Shown piece by piece: positions 1 to 7,544 of a stretch of 64,000 bases of DNA. The first letter of the stretch is position 1. Every line of letters begins with the position of its first letter. Source of the stretch: JBCCFW01 sp039029535 (lineage in GTDB: Bacteria; Acidobacteriota; JBCCFW01); assembly GCA_039029535.1 (NCBI GenBank), contig JBCCFW010000002.1:1-64000 (forward strand), written 5' to 3'. The notes under the pieces are model-generated. The model searched no databases. It was not told the DNA's origin and was given only the letters and a program-made list of their open reading frames with translations. Made by a program: the position numbers and the translations under genes.

Positions 1-78
1 CAAATGACATCGACATCTGCCTTCCAATCCACACGACTAATGGTACAATCATTGTGGTAGCTATGTGTGAATATCGGT

Positions 79-162
79 CTAAACCATTGCATCAATAGCA
101 TCAGCGACAAGCTTTGCACGAACAGCTCGATAACCTCCTGGGCCGTACCATCTATCTGAAAC
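79..162 (-). CDS. C-terminal fragment of an unidentified protein (lower-GC edge DNA)
   Basis: Reading the minus strand from about 162 to a TAG at 79 gives 27 residues ending in WYGPGGYRAVRAKLV-type sequence. The codons are mixed (cca, gga, gct, gca, att), unlike the G/C-ending codons of every other gene here, and the first 160 bases are visibly AT-richer. I read this as the tail of a gene from different DNA, or from a chimeric contig edge, joined to the cysteine-repeat gene at about 160-170. The product is not recognised. It could also be a chance open frame. Confidence 0.25.
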   Translation of the reverse strand, partial: VSDRWYGPGGYRAVRAKLVADAIDAMV

Positions 163-1008
163 AACGTTCCGACCCTCGCTTCCAACGGCGGCGGCTGCTC
201 GAAGTCCAAGGCCCAGGCGACTCTCGCCAGCAACAAGGCCGGCTGCTCCTCCAAGTCCGGCGCCAGCTCCTACGAGACCCTGAAGGCCAACGCGGCCGCC
301 GGCTGCGGCAAGTCGCAGGCGAAGCTCGCGCAGATGAAGGCTGACTGGCAGGCTTCCTACGCTCGTGACGAGCAGATCCAGGTCCTCCGCACGCACGCCG
401 ACAAGGGTTGCAGCAAGTCCGCCGCCCGCCTCGCCGTCCTCGAGAACGACCAGGCCAACTACCTCCGCACCAACGTGAAGGCTGGCTGCTCGGCTTCCGC
501 CGACCGTCTCGCCTCGCTCGAGCGTGACCAGCTCGTCCGCACGCTGACGACCAACGCCAACGCCGGTTGCAGCAAGTCCGCCGCCAAGCTCGCCGAGCTC
601 CAGGCCCGCCCGGTCGCCACCGGCTCCTGCTCGAAGAGCAAGGCCCAGGCCACGCTCGCCAGCAACGGCGCTGGCTGCTCCAAGTCCGCGAAGGCCGCTC
701 AGGCCTCCGGCTGCAGCAAGTCCGCCAAGACCGCGACCATGGCCCGCACCTGGCGCACCGGCCAGAAGGTCAGCCTCACCGGTCACGTCGTCTGCGGCGA
801 CTGCGACCTCCAGACCTCCAAGGGCTGCGTGACCATGCTCAAGCTCGAGGATGGCGAGACCCTGCCGCTCTCCGGCAACCGCGCTCGCGCCCTCAAGACC
901 GCCGCTTCCGGCGGTGCCGTGCCCGTCGAGGTCACCGGCCGCATCCGTCGCGGTGGCACCCTCCAGGTGAAGAGCTACGAGCTTCGCGGTGGTGCGATCG
1001 GAATGTGA
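160..1008 (+). CDS. Cysteine-repeat protein with small C-terminal domain, 5' truncated
   Basis: The frame is open from just after a TGA at 157 but has no start codon before an ATG at 334, and the repeat pattern already runs from about codon 10, so the 5' end is missing. Residues 1-200 hold about seven copies of a 'GCSKSAAKLAEL'-like unit spaced roughly 13-28 residues, each with one Cys, in Ala/Lys-rich predicted helix. The last 85 residues (from 'TWRTGQKVSL') form a compact domain with a CGDC motif and a later Cys, resembling small OB-like domains annotated DUF6370; that match is from memory and weak. The function is unknown. Repeated single Cys could bind metal or heme or form cross-links. 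A strong terminator follows at 1155. Confidence 0.6.
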   Translation, partial: NNVPTLASNGGGCSKSKAQATLASNKAGCSSKSGASSYETLKANAAAGCGKSQAKLAQMKADWQASYARDEQIQVLRTHADKGCSKSAARLAVLENDQANYLRTNVKAGCSASADRLASLERDQLVRTLTTNANAGCSKSAAKLAELQARPVATGSCSKSKAQATLASNGAGCSKSAKAAQASGCSKSAKTATMARTWRTGQKVSLTGHVVCGDCDLQTSKGCVTMLKLEDGETLPLSGNRARALKTAASGGAVPVEVTGRIRRGGTLQVKSYELRGGAIGM

Positions 1009-1019
1009 TGATGGGCGAG

Positions 1020-1186
1020 GGCGGCGGCACGTCATTCACGGCCCTTCGTCCTCGCTCCCGCGTCCTCACCTACTCATGTAGGCTCCGGCGCACTCGCTCG
1101 GCTCATGACCGAGCCTGACGCACCGGCGCTCCTCGCGGAGTGGGGATGCTGAAAGGGCCCGTCGCCATGGCGACGGGCCTTTTTTC
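1020..1186 (+). repeat. Tandem intergenic repeat, copy 1
   Basis: First of two direct repeats offset by exactly 182 bases. Shared landmarks are a GCGGCGGCACGTCATTCACG start, a small hairpin CCTAC-TCAT-GTAGG (1069-1082), a second stem GCTCGG-CTCATGA-CCGAGC, and an intrinsic terminator at the end. No coding frame is conserved between copies. Between the copies the first loop changes (TCAT versus TGGA) while its stem is kept, so an RNA structure may be under selection. Confidence 0.75.
1155..1186 (+). terminator. Intrinsic terminator ending repeat copy 1
   Basis: An 11-bp perfect stem GGCCCGTCGCC / GGCGACGGGCC with a two-base loop, followed by TTTTTT. The T-run is on the plus strand, so it terminates rightward transcription from the cysteine-repeat gene or from the repeat itself. 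Confidence 0.85.
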
Positions 1187-1201
1187 TTCGTCTCGCGTGG
1201 G

Positions 1202-1370
1202 GGCGGCGGCACGTCATTCACGGTCCTTCGCCCTCACTCACGCGTCCTCACCTACTGGAGTAGGCTCCGGCGCGTTCGCTCGGCTCATGACCGAACCTGA
1301 CGCACCGGCGCTCCCCACGGTCGGGGACGCGAGGAAGGCCCGTCGCTCCGGCGACGGGCCTTTTTCGTTG
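1202..1370 (+). repeat. Tandem intergenic repeat, copy 2
   Basis: Second copy of the 182-base unit. It keeps the same order of elements: GCGGCGGCACG start, hairpin CCTAC-TGGA-GTAGG (1251-1264), the CTCGGCTCATGACCGA stem (one mismatch relative to copy 1), ACGCACCGGCGC and a terminator. Sequence between the structured blocks has drifted more than the stems. Copies 1 and 2 fill the whole 394-base gene-free gap between the cysteine-repeat gene and the minus-strand nucleotidyltransferase. Confidence 0.75.
1335..1366 (+). terminator. Intrinsic terminator ending repeat copy 2
   Basis: A 12-bp stem AAGGCCCGTCGC / GCGACGGGCCTT with a TCCG loop, followed by TTT on the plus strand. The reverse direction has a poor T-run, so this serves rightward transcription even though the next gene is on the minus strand. 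Confidence 0.85.
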
Positions 1371-1402
1371 TCTTGGAAGGCAGGTAGGAGGGGAGGGAGG
1401 AC

Positions 1403-2035
1403 CTACTCAGCGCGCTCGGCCAGCAAGCGCTCGGCGCGCTCCAGGTCGGCGGGCTCGTCGATGTCGAGGAGGACGGCCTCGTCGTCGACCGGGACCTCCA
1501 GGCGGACCTTGCTCCGTAGCAGCGTGTTGAGAGGGTCGTCGGGGCCGAGAGCCTGGATGGCTTCGCGCAAGGCCGCCGCCACGAGCACGGGATGACCCCT
1601 CCGGCGCTCGCCGTCCGTCTCGAGACAGGGCACGACCACCTCGGGCTGGGCCGCCGCGTAGTTGAAGACGCCGAGCACCGCGTCGAGCGTGGTCACGCGG
1701 ACCAGCGGGTGATCGACCGGGAAGACGAGCGCGCCGTCGCGCTCTCGCGTGAGCGCTCGGAGCCCTGCCTGGAGCGAGCCCGTCCGACCCGCGGCCCAAT
1801 CGTCGTGGACGACCACGCGCACGGCCGGGCCGTCGTCGCTGGCCTCTTGCTCGACCACCAGCGGTCGCAGCGTGTCGGCTTCGGCCCCCAGCACGACGAC
1901 GATCTCCTCGAGGAAGGTCGTGCGGCAGGTGTCGAGGACGTGGGTGAGGAGGGCACGTCCCCCCAGCTCGATCCCGGCCTTCGGTCGTCCCAGGCGCCGG
2001 CCTTCACCGGCTGCCAGGATGACGGCGGAGCTCAC
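1403..2035 (-). CDS. MobA/MocA-like nucleotidyltransferase
   Basis: 210 aa, GTG start. The N-terminal LAAGEGRRLGRPK is the nucleotide-binding signature of the NTP_transf_3 (MobA/MocA/GlmU-like) fold. FPVDHPL (about residue 100) supplies the metal-binding Asp, RRGHPVL sits in the middle, and a DIDEPADLERAE segment near the end matches the 'D.DTPEDL' tail of MocA-type cytidylyltransferases. Family members transfer CMP or GMP to molybdopterin or activate sugar phosphates, and no neighbour decides the substrate. It starts 13 bases after the kinase gene stop on the same strand, so the two are probably co-transcribed. Family assignment is firm; substrate is unknown. Confidence 0.85.
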   Translation of the reverse strand: MSSAVILAAGEGRRLGRPKAGIELGGRALLTHVLDTCRTTFLEEIVVVLGAEADTLRPLVVEQEASDDGPAVRVVVHDDWAAGRTGSLQAGLRALTRERDGALVFPVDHPLVRVTTLDAVLGVFNYAAAQPEVVVPCLETDGERRRGHPVLVAAALREAIQALGPDDPLNTLLRSKVRLEVPVDDEAVLLDIDEPADLERAERLLAERAE

Positions 2036-2048
2036 GACGGGATCCGGC

Positions 2049-3479
2049 TCAAAGCTGGAGCAGCGAGCGGGTCTTGCGCGTGAACGCAGGCATGTTGATG
2101 GGCTTGCTCACGACGTCGGCGACGCCGGAGTCGAAGGCCAGGTTCTCGGTCTCCGAGTTGCCGGCCGGGATGAGCAAGAGCACCGGGACCTCACGGGTCG
2201 ACGCGTAGTTCTTGAGGATGCGCGTTGCCTCGACGCCGTCGAGCCGCGGCAGGTCCGAGCTGATGAGGATGAGGTCGAAGTGGCCGTGGACCGCGCGGTC
2301 GACCGCCGTGACCCCGTCGGACACGAACTCGACGTCGAGCTTGAGGGCTTCGAGCTTGCCCTTGAGCGCGTCGATGATCTCCGGGTCGTCCTCGGCGACC
2401 AGGGCCGCCGGGCGTTCCTTGACCGGCGCCACCTCTGGTGTCGCGCCCTCCGCGATGGGGAGGGTGTCGCTCACCGCCGGCGGGACGTGTTGGATGGTCG
2501 GCGCGTCGTCTTCCTGGGCGAGGGCCGCGGCCGGCATGACCGTGGGCGGCGGCGTGACGAGGGTGGCGCCGGCGGCGGCCTGGGCGGGAGTGGGCTCTCC
2601 GGCCGCTTCGGCCTCGGCGTCCTGGGCCTCGATCTCCTTGAGCATCTCGACCACGGTCTGGTAGCGCAGCGCCGGGTCCTTCTCCATGCAGCGGAGGATC
2701 ATCTTCGCGACCCACTCGGGGACGTCCGGGCGGGTGTCGCGCACGTCGGGCGGACGCTCGGTCACGTGCTTGTTGGCGGCGACCACCAGCGAGCGCGCCT
2801 GGAAGGGCGGCCGGGCGGTGAGCAGCTCGTAGAGCAGCACGCCCAGCGAGTAGACGTCGCTGCGGTGGTCGATCTCCTTCCGCAGCACCTGCTCGGTGGA
2901 CATGTACGCGGGCGAGCCGACGAGCACGCCGATCTGGAAGAGGTCTTCCGATTCGAGCGAGCGCGCGATGCCGAAGTCGAGCACGTAAACGGTGTAGTCG
3001 CGCGACACCATGATGTTCTGCGGCTTGATGTCGCGGTGGACGATGTTCTCCTCGTGCGCGGCGGCGAGACCCGCGAGCACCTGCCGGAAGACGTGCAGGG
3101 CGAGAGGGAGGGAGAACTGGCCGCGGGACAGGATGAGGTCCTTCAAGGACATCCCGTCCACGTACTCCATCGAGATGAACTTGAAGCCGCCGATCTCGCC
3201 GAGGTCGAAGATGCGGCCCACGTTCTTGTGCTTGATGCGACGGGTGAGCTTGATCTCCTGCTTGAAGCGCGTGATCAGGTTCGGGTCCGACGACAGCTTG
3301 GGCTTGAGGAGCTTCAGGGCCACGACCTCGTCCAGCTCGCGGTCGATGGCCTTGTAGACCTGTCCCATGCCGCCCTGACCGACGAGGTCGATCAGCTCGT
3401 AGCGGCTGGACTTCTTGAAGAGCTCCTTGATGAACTCACTGCTGTCGGCGGTCGATTCCCGCCCGTCGTGGGCGCTCAC
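2049..3479 (-). CDS. Ser/Thr protein kinase fused to a degenerate receiver domain
   Basis: 476 aa, GTG start with a GGGAGG just upstream. Residues about 25-290 are a PknB-type kinase: GQGGMGQVY glycine loop, VALKLL lysine, HRDIKPQN catalytic loop, DFGIAR and GSPAYMSTEQ activation segment. A Pro/Ala-rich linker (about 295-350) leads to a CheY-like receiver (about 355-474) with the acidic EDD pocket and the KPI lysine. At the phosphoacceptor position, however, the segment DLILISSDLP places Ser407 where Asp is expected, and the conserved Thr/Ser after strand 4 is Ile. The receiver is therefore probably not phosphorylated on Asp and may be a binding or Ser-phosphorylated module. There is no transmembrane segment, so it is cytosolic. 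Likely input and targets are not visible. Confidence 0.92.
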   Translation of the reverse strand: MSAHDGRESTADSSEFIKELFKKSSRYELIDLVGQGGMGQVYKAIDRELDEVVALKLLKPKLSSDPNLITRFKQEIKLTRRIKHKNVGRIFDLGEIGGFKFISMEYVDGMSLKDLILSRGQFSLPLALHVFRQVLAGLAAAHEENIVHRDIKPQNIMVSRDYTVYVLDFGIARSLESEDLFQIGVLVGSPAYMSTEQVLRKEIDHRSDVYSLGVLLYELLTARPPFQARSLVVAANKHVTERPPDVRDTRPDVPEWVAKMILRCMEKDPALRYQTVVEMLKEIEAQDAEAEAAGEPTPAQAAAGATLVTPPPTVMPAAALAQEDDAPTIQHVPPAVSDTLPIAEGATPEVAPVKERPAALVAEDDPEIIDALKGKLEALKLDVEFVSDGVTAVDRAVHGHFDLILISSDLPRLDGVEATRILKNYASTREVPVLLLIPAGNSETENLAFDSGVADVVSKPINMPAFTRKTRSLLQL

Positions 3480-3720
3480 GAGCCTCCCATCACTGCCGGT
3501 CTCTCGCCCGGCTGACCAGTCGGACTGTGCGGAGATTGACCCATCTTACACGGGCGGTTTCCTTGAACGTGGCGTCGTGACCCTCACGAGTCGCAAGATT
3601 CGTGCCCGAGACCGGCGGGCGTGAAGAAAACGGCCAGGACGTGCGTCTCCCGCACCTGACCAGCGCTCGAGCGACCATCGGCGGACATTCCAATCGGACG
3701 GGTCTCGGTCGCAAGCTGTC
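3480..3720. promoter_or_regulatory. Divergent intergenic region, kinase / lipM
   Basis: 241 bases separate the start of the kinase (minus) from lipM (plus), so promoters for both operons should lie here. I see no convincing -35/-10 pair, riboswitch fold or inverted-repeat operator. Confidence 0.3.
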
Positions 3721-4575
3721 ATGATTTCGTCCATGCCCTCTTTCACTCCGAGCCCTTGGCGTCTCCTGCGCGACCAGCCCCTTGCCGGGCCGGAGAACAT
3801 GGCTCGTGATCGCGCCCTCCTCGACGTCATGGAGGAGCAGCTCGCTGCCGGTGAGAGCCCCGCGCCCATCCTCCGTTTCTACGATTGGTCGCCACCGACG
3901 CTGTCCTTCGGTCGGGGTCAGAAGATCGAGCAGGCCGCCGACCTGGAGGCCTGCCGACGCGAGGGCGTCGACCTCGTCCGTCGCCCGACCGGCGGTCGTG
4001 GCGTGCTGCACGACCAAGAGCTGACCTTCGGGGTCATCGCGCCCGCGACCGGTCCGCTGGCCGGCACCGGCGTGAGTCGCGCCGCCGCCGCGCTCGCCGC
4101 CGCCCTGGCCGACGGGCTCTGTCGGCTCGGCGTCCCGGCTGCCATCGCCCGCGGGCTCCCGGGTCTCGCCCACCGCGAACGACGTGGCGCCTGCTTCGGC
4201 TCGACCTCGCGCGAGGAGCTCACCGTCGATGGACGGAAGCTCTGCGGGGCCGCCCAGTTCCGCGGCCGTGGCGCCCTCCTCGAGCACGGCTCGCTGCCCT
4301 TCGTCTTCGACGTCGAGAGGCAGGCGCGGGTGCTCGGTGCCGACCCGGGAGTGCTCACGACCAAGGCCATGGGGCTCGCCGACTGCCTCACCCGCGTGCC
4401 CGACCGCGACGAGGTCGAGGCCGCGCTCAGTGCCGGCTTCGAGACCGAGCTCGCGGCCCGGCTCGAGCCCTCCGAGCTCACCGAGCGCGAAACGGAGGTG
4501 ACCCTGCAGCGGGCAGCGGCGCTCCGAGAGGACACCGCCTCCTGGCGACCGGCGGCTCAGCCGTGCGCGTCCTGA
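3721..4575 (+). CDS. lipM: Octanoyltransferase of the LipM type (biotin/lipoate protein ligase family)
   Basis: 284 aa; a second ATG 12 bases in is an alternative start. The BPL_LplA_LipB fold shows as RRPTGGRGVLHDQELTF (about residues 88-104) and, following it, ACFGSTSREEL...GRKLCGAAQ...LLEHGSLP. Cys158 sits where Bacillus LipM has its catalytic Cys150, and Lys in GRKL is the conserved substrate-binding lysine. LipM moves octanoyl from acyl carrier protein to GcvH or E2 lipoyl domains, the first step of lipoate synthesis. Some lipoate ligases share the fold, but the well-placed Cys favours transferase. Its stop overlaps the GTG start of the next gene by 13 bases. Confidence 0.8.
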   Translation: MISSMPSFTPSPWRLLRDQPLAGPENMARDRALLDVMEEQLAAGESPAPILRFYDWSPPTLSFGRGQKIEQAADLEACRREGVDLVRRPTGGRGVLHDQELTFGVIAPATGPLAGTGVSRAAAALAAALADGLCRLGVPAAIARGLPGLAHRERRGACFGSTSREELTVDGRKLCGAAQFRGRGALLEHGSLPFVFDVERQARVLGADPGVLTTKAMGLADCLTRVPDRDEVEAALSAGFETELAARLEPSELTERETEVTLQRAAALREDTASWRPAAQPCAS

Positions 4576-5750
4576 GAGCGGCCACGAGGACGGCCCTCGT
4601 CCTCCTCGCGGCCACGACCTTCGCCGGTGTCGTCCGACCGGCCACGGCGAGCCCCGTGCGCTCGGTCCAGGTGCTCGTCCTCCCCGGAGAGCCGGGTGAC
4701 GAGGAGCTCTTTCGGAAGCTGGCCGCGCAGGGCGTCGAGCGGGTGTACCTGCGGGCGTTCCAACTCGCCGGCGACCGACGGCACGGCGATCCGGCCGGGA
4801 GGATCCCGAGCGCGAAGCGAGGTACCGGCGTCTACTTCCCGAGTCGTCACCGTCCCGTCGTCGAGGACCGCCTGGTCGCCGACTGTCGGGCGGCCCGTCG
4901 GGCCGGCCTGTCGTGTCACGCGTGGATGACCACGCGGAAGAGCCCGGTGCCCGCGCTGCTGGCCGGAGGGGAGCGGCACCTGTCCTGGCAGGCCGATCCG
5001 ATCTCCGGTGAGCCGAAGGTCATGCCCGGCGTCCTCGACCTCTTCGACCCCGAGGTCGCGCGGGTTCTCACCGAGGTCTTCGTCGACCTCGCCCGCACGG
5101 GCGTCGACGGCGTCCTCCTGCAAGACGACTTCACCTTCAGGCAGGGGGAGGGGTTCTCACCGGCTGGTCGTCGCGCTGCGGCCCGCGCGCTCGGTCGACC
5201 TCTCACCGTCGAGGGCGTGCTCGAGCGGCAGTGGCACGGCGAGCGCTGGCGCCTGCGTCCGTCGGCCGGCTTCCGTGACTGGGCGCACGTGAAGCGCGAC
5301 CGTCTCCTCGAGCTGGCCGGTCGCTTCCGTGCGGCAGCGCGCCAAGAGCGACCCGGCTTCGAGCTCAGCCTCAACCTCTACTACGAGACCGCGCTGCTCC
5401 CCGAGGCGGCGCTGGCGTGGATGGCCCAGGACCTCGAGAGCGCCGCGGCCGCCGACGTCGATCGCCTGGCGGTCATGGCCTACCACCGGCAGGTCGCCGA
5501 GGAGCGCTCGCTCGACACCCTGCGGCTCGGTGCCGAGCTCCAGCAGATGGCCGACCGCCTCCGCGCCCTGCCACCGGGCTCGGCCGAGGTGCTGGTCAAG
5601 GTCCAGACGAAGGACTGGTCGACCGGGGAGCCGATACCGGTCGACGAGCTCCGCAGCGTCGCGACGATCTTCGCCGGGATGCCGCTGGCGCTCGTGCCCT
5701 GTGACGACGTCGGGGCCTGTGGCCCGCTGCTGCAAGGCCTGCGTCGGTGA
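4563..5750 (+). CDS. Secreted PgaB C-terminal-domain-like glycoside hydrolase
   Basis: About 395 aa. The GTG at 4563 is chosen because it begins a clean signal peptide (LRAATRTALVLLAATTFAG, cleavage near ATASP); the frame continues upstream only as antisense-like sequence inside lipM. The body matches the PgaB C-terminal (GHL13/GH153-like) barrel: GVDGVLLQDDF with the acidic pair, a KRDRLLELAGRFRAAARQ helix, LSLNLYYETALLPEA, RLAVMAYHRQ and VLVKVQTKDW near the end. In E. coli this domain hydrolyses or binds poly-beta-1,6-GlcNAc; here it stands alone without the deacetylase domain. It acts outside the cytoplasm. It overlaps truA by four bases (GTGA). Confidence 0.72.
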   Translation: MRVLRAATRTALVLLAATTFAGVVRPATASPVRSVQVLVLPGEPGDEELFRKLAAQGVERVYLRAFQLAGDRRHGDPAGRIPSAKRGTGVYFPSRHRPVVEDRLVADCRAARRAGLSCHAWMTTRKSPVPALLAGGERHLSWQADPISGEPKVMPGVLDLFDPEVARVLTEVFVDLARTGVDGVLLQDDFTFRQGEGFSPAGRRAAARALGRPLTVEGVLERQWHGERWRLRPSAGFRDWAHVKRDRLLELAGRFRAAARQERPGFELSLNLYYETALLPEAALAWMAQDLESAAAADVDRLAVMAYHRQVAEERSLDTLRLGAELQQMADRLRALPPGSAEVLVKVQTKDWSTGEPIPVDELRSVATIFAGMPLALVPCDDVGACGPLLQGLRR

Positions 5751-6541
5751 GGCTGGCCCTGGTCGTCGCCCATGACGGCACGGACTTCGAGGGCTGGCAG
5801 CTCCAGGATGGACGACGGACCGTGCAGGGCGTGTTGGAGGAGGCCCTCGCACGACCCTGCGGACCCGTGCGGCTCCACGCTTCGGGGCGCACCGACGCCG
5901 GGGTCCATGCGCTCGGCCAGGTCGTCCACGGCGACCTCGAGCGACCCTGGACAGAACCGCTCACGGGGCTGAGGCACCGGCTCAACGCGATCCTTCCCGA
6001 GGACCTCGTCGTGCGCGGCGTCGCCGAGATGCCCGAGAGCTTCCACTCCCGGAAGTCGGCGCGATCGAAGACCTACCGCTATCGCCTGCGCCTGGCGCCC
6101 CTGCGCGATCCGCTGAGCCAGCGTCAGAGGGTTCAAGTGGGCGGGGGTCTCGACCGAGAGGCCATGGCCGAGGCGGGGCGTCGCTTCCTCGGGCAGCGGG
6201 ACTTCGCGTCCCTCCAGAGCAGCGGCTCGTCGGTGAAGACCAGCGTCCGTGAGCTGACCGAGTGCAAGCTGGTCGATGCGGGCACGGAGCTCGACGTCGT
6301 GGTCACCGGCGACGGCTTCCTCCGGCACATGGTGCGGGCGCTCGTGGGCTGCCTGCTGGAGGTCGGTCGGGGAGCCCGGTCGCCCGATTGGATCGACGAG
6401 GTGTTGGAGCGGGCCGACCGTCAGGCGGCGGGTCCCAACGCGCCGGCGCGGGGGCTCTGCCTCGAGCGGGTGAGCTACGAGCCGGAGTTTCAGGAGCGTC
6501 TCGACCGGGCCGTGAGCGCGGTCGGCGAGGCGTTGACATGA
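5747..6541 (+). CDS. truA: tRNA pseudouridine(38-40) synthase TruA
   Basis: 264 aa, GTG start in a GTGA overlap with the upstream gene. SGRTDAGVHALGQ carries the catalytic Asp; KTYRYRL, DFASLQSSGS and the GDGFLRHMVRALVG segment are all standard TruA blocks in the expected order. The length is normal for the family. The enzyme isomerises U38, U39 and U40 in the anticodon arm of tRNAs. Assignment is firm. Confidence 0.97.
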   Translation: MRLALVVAHDGTDFEGWQLQDGRRTVQGVLEEALARPCGPVRLHASGRTDAGVHALGQVVHGDLERPWTEPLTGLRHRLNAILPEDLVVRGVAEMPESFHSRKSARSKTYRYRLRLAPLRDPLSQRQRVQVGGGLDREAMAEAGRRFLGQRDFASLQSSGSSVKTSVRELTECKLVDAGTELDVVVTGDGFLRHMVRALVGCLLEVGRGARSPDWIDEVLERADRQAAGPNAPARGLCLERVSYEPEFQERLDRAVSAVGEALT

Positions 6542-6572
6542 TGGACGACTGGAGGGGGTGGAGACGACAGAG

Positions 6573-7544
6573 ATGAAGGTCCTGGTCACCGGCGCTGCCG
6601 GCTACATCGGAGCCCACGTGTGGCACGCCATCGAGGAGGCGGGGCACGAGACCGTCCTCCTCGACAACCTGTCGACGGGCTGGGAGGGCAACCTTCGCGG
6701 CCGCGACTGTCATCGCGTCGACCTCGACGACGGCCCCGCCGTGCGCAAGGCCCTCGAGGGCTGTGACGCCGTCGCCCACCTGGCCGGTGCCGCCCTGGTT
6801 CCCGAGTCGGTGACCAAGCCCGAGAAGTATTGGCGCAACAACCTCGGCCACGGTCTCTCCCTGGTCGAGGCCATGCTCGACGTGGGCGTGTCGTCTTTCG
6901 TCTTCTCCTCGACCTGCGCCACCTACGGCTTCCCCGAGACGGTGCCGATCTCCGAGGACACCCCGCAGAACCCGATCACGCCCTACGGGACGAGCAAGCT
7001 CGCCTTCGAGCGCGTGTTGGCCGATGTCGCCTCGGCCCACGACTTCAAGCCGGTGGTCTTCCGCTACTTCAACGCGGCCGGTGCCCACGAGAACGGCATC
7101 ATCGGCGAGGTCCACGATCCGGAGACCCACCTGATTCCCATCGTGCTCCAGGTGGCCACGGGCGAGCGCGAGTCGGTGACCATCTACGGCGACGACTACG
7201 ACACGCCCGACGGCACCTGCATCCGCGACTACATCGACGTCCGTGACATCGCCCGGGCCCACGTGCTCGCCCTCGAAGGCCTGGCGGCGGGCCGCTTCGC
7301 CGGAGAGACCTTCAACCTCGGCCACGGGCTCGGTCTCTCGGTCCGGGAGGTCATCGAGTGCTGCCGCAAGGTCACCGGGCATCCCATCCCCGCGATGGAC
7401 GGGGAGCGTCGCCCGGGCGATCCCGACCGGCTGACCGCCCAGGCCGACCGCGCCCGCGACGTTCTCGGCTGGGTGCCCGAGCACGACCTCGAGGCGATGG
7501 TGAAGGGCGCCTGGGCCTTCGCTCAGTCTCAGGCGAAGGCTTGA
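6573..7544 (+). CDS. galE: UDP-glucose 4-epimerase
   Basis: 323 aa from the ATG at 6573, which places VLVTGAAGYIG right at the N terminus as in other GalE proteins; a GTG 15 bases upstream is less likely. The NAD-binding GxxGxxG, the SSTCATYG serine, the YGTSK catalytic Tyr/Lys, RYFNAAGA, and the YDTPDGTCIRDYIDV and NLGHG blocks are all typical. It interconverts UDP-glucose and UDP-galactose (or the N-acetyl forms) to supply surface polysaccharide. It is separated from truA by 31 bases and overlaps the next gene by TTGA. Confidence 0.95.
   Translation: MKVLVTGAAGYIGAHVWHAIEEAGHETVLLDNLSTGWEGNLRGRDCHRVDLDDGPAVRKALEGCDAVAHLAGAALVPESVTKPEKYWRNNLGHGLSLVEAMLDVGVSSFVFSSTCATYGFPETVPISEDTPQNPITPYGTSKLAFERVLADVASAHDFKPVVFRYFNAAGAHENGIIGEVHDPETHLIPIVLQVATGERESVTIYGDDYDTPDGTCIRDYIDVRDIARAHVLALEGLAAGRFAGETFNLGHGLGLSVREVIECCRKVTGHPIPAMDGERRPGDPDRLTAQADRARDVLGWVPEHDLEAMVKGAWAFAQSQAKA

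Noticed and set aside
160..760. Possible CRISPR or DNA repeat array from the recurring TGCAGCAAGTCCGCC-like words
   Set aside because: The words are codon-level echoes of the GCSKSA protein repeat, unequal in spacing and without fixed-length spacers.
3885..4562. N-terminal extension of the PgaB-like gene into lipM
   Set aside because: The extension is Arg/Pro-rich shadow sequence of lipM; the GTG at 4563 directly begins a signal peptide.
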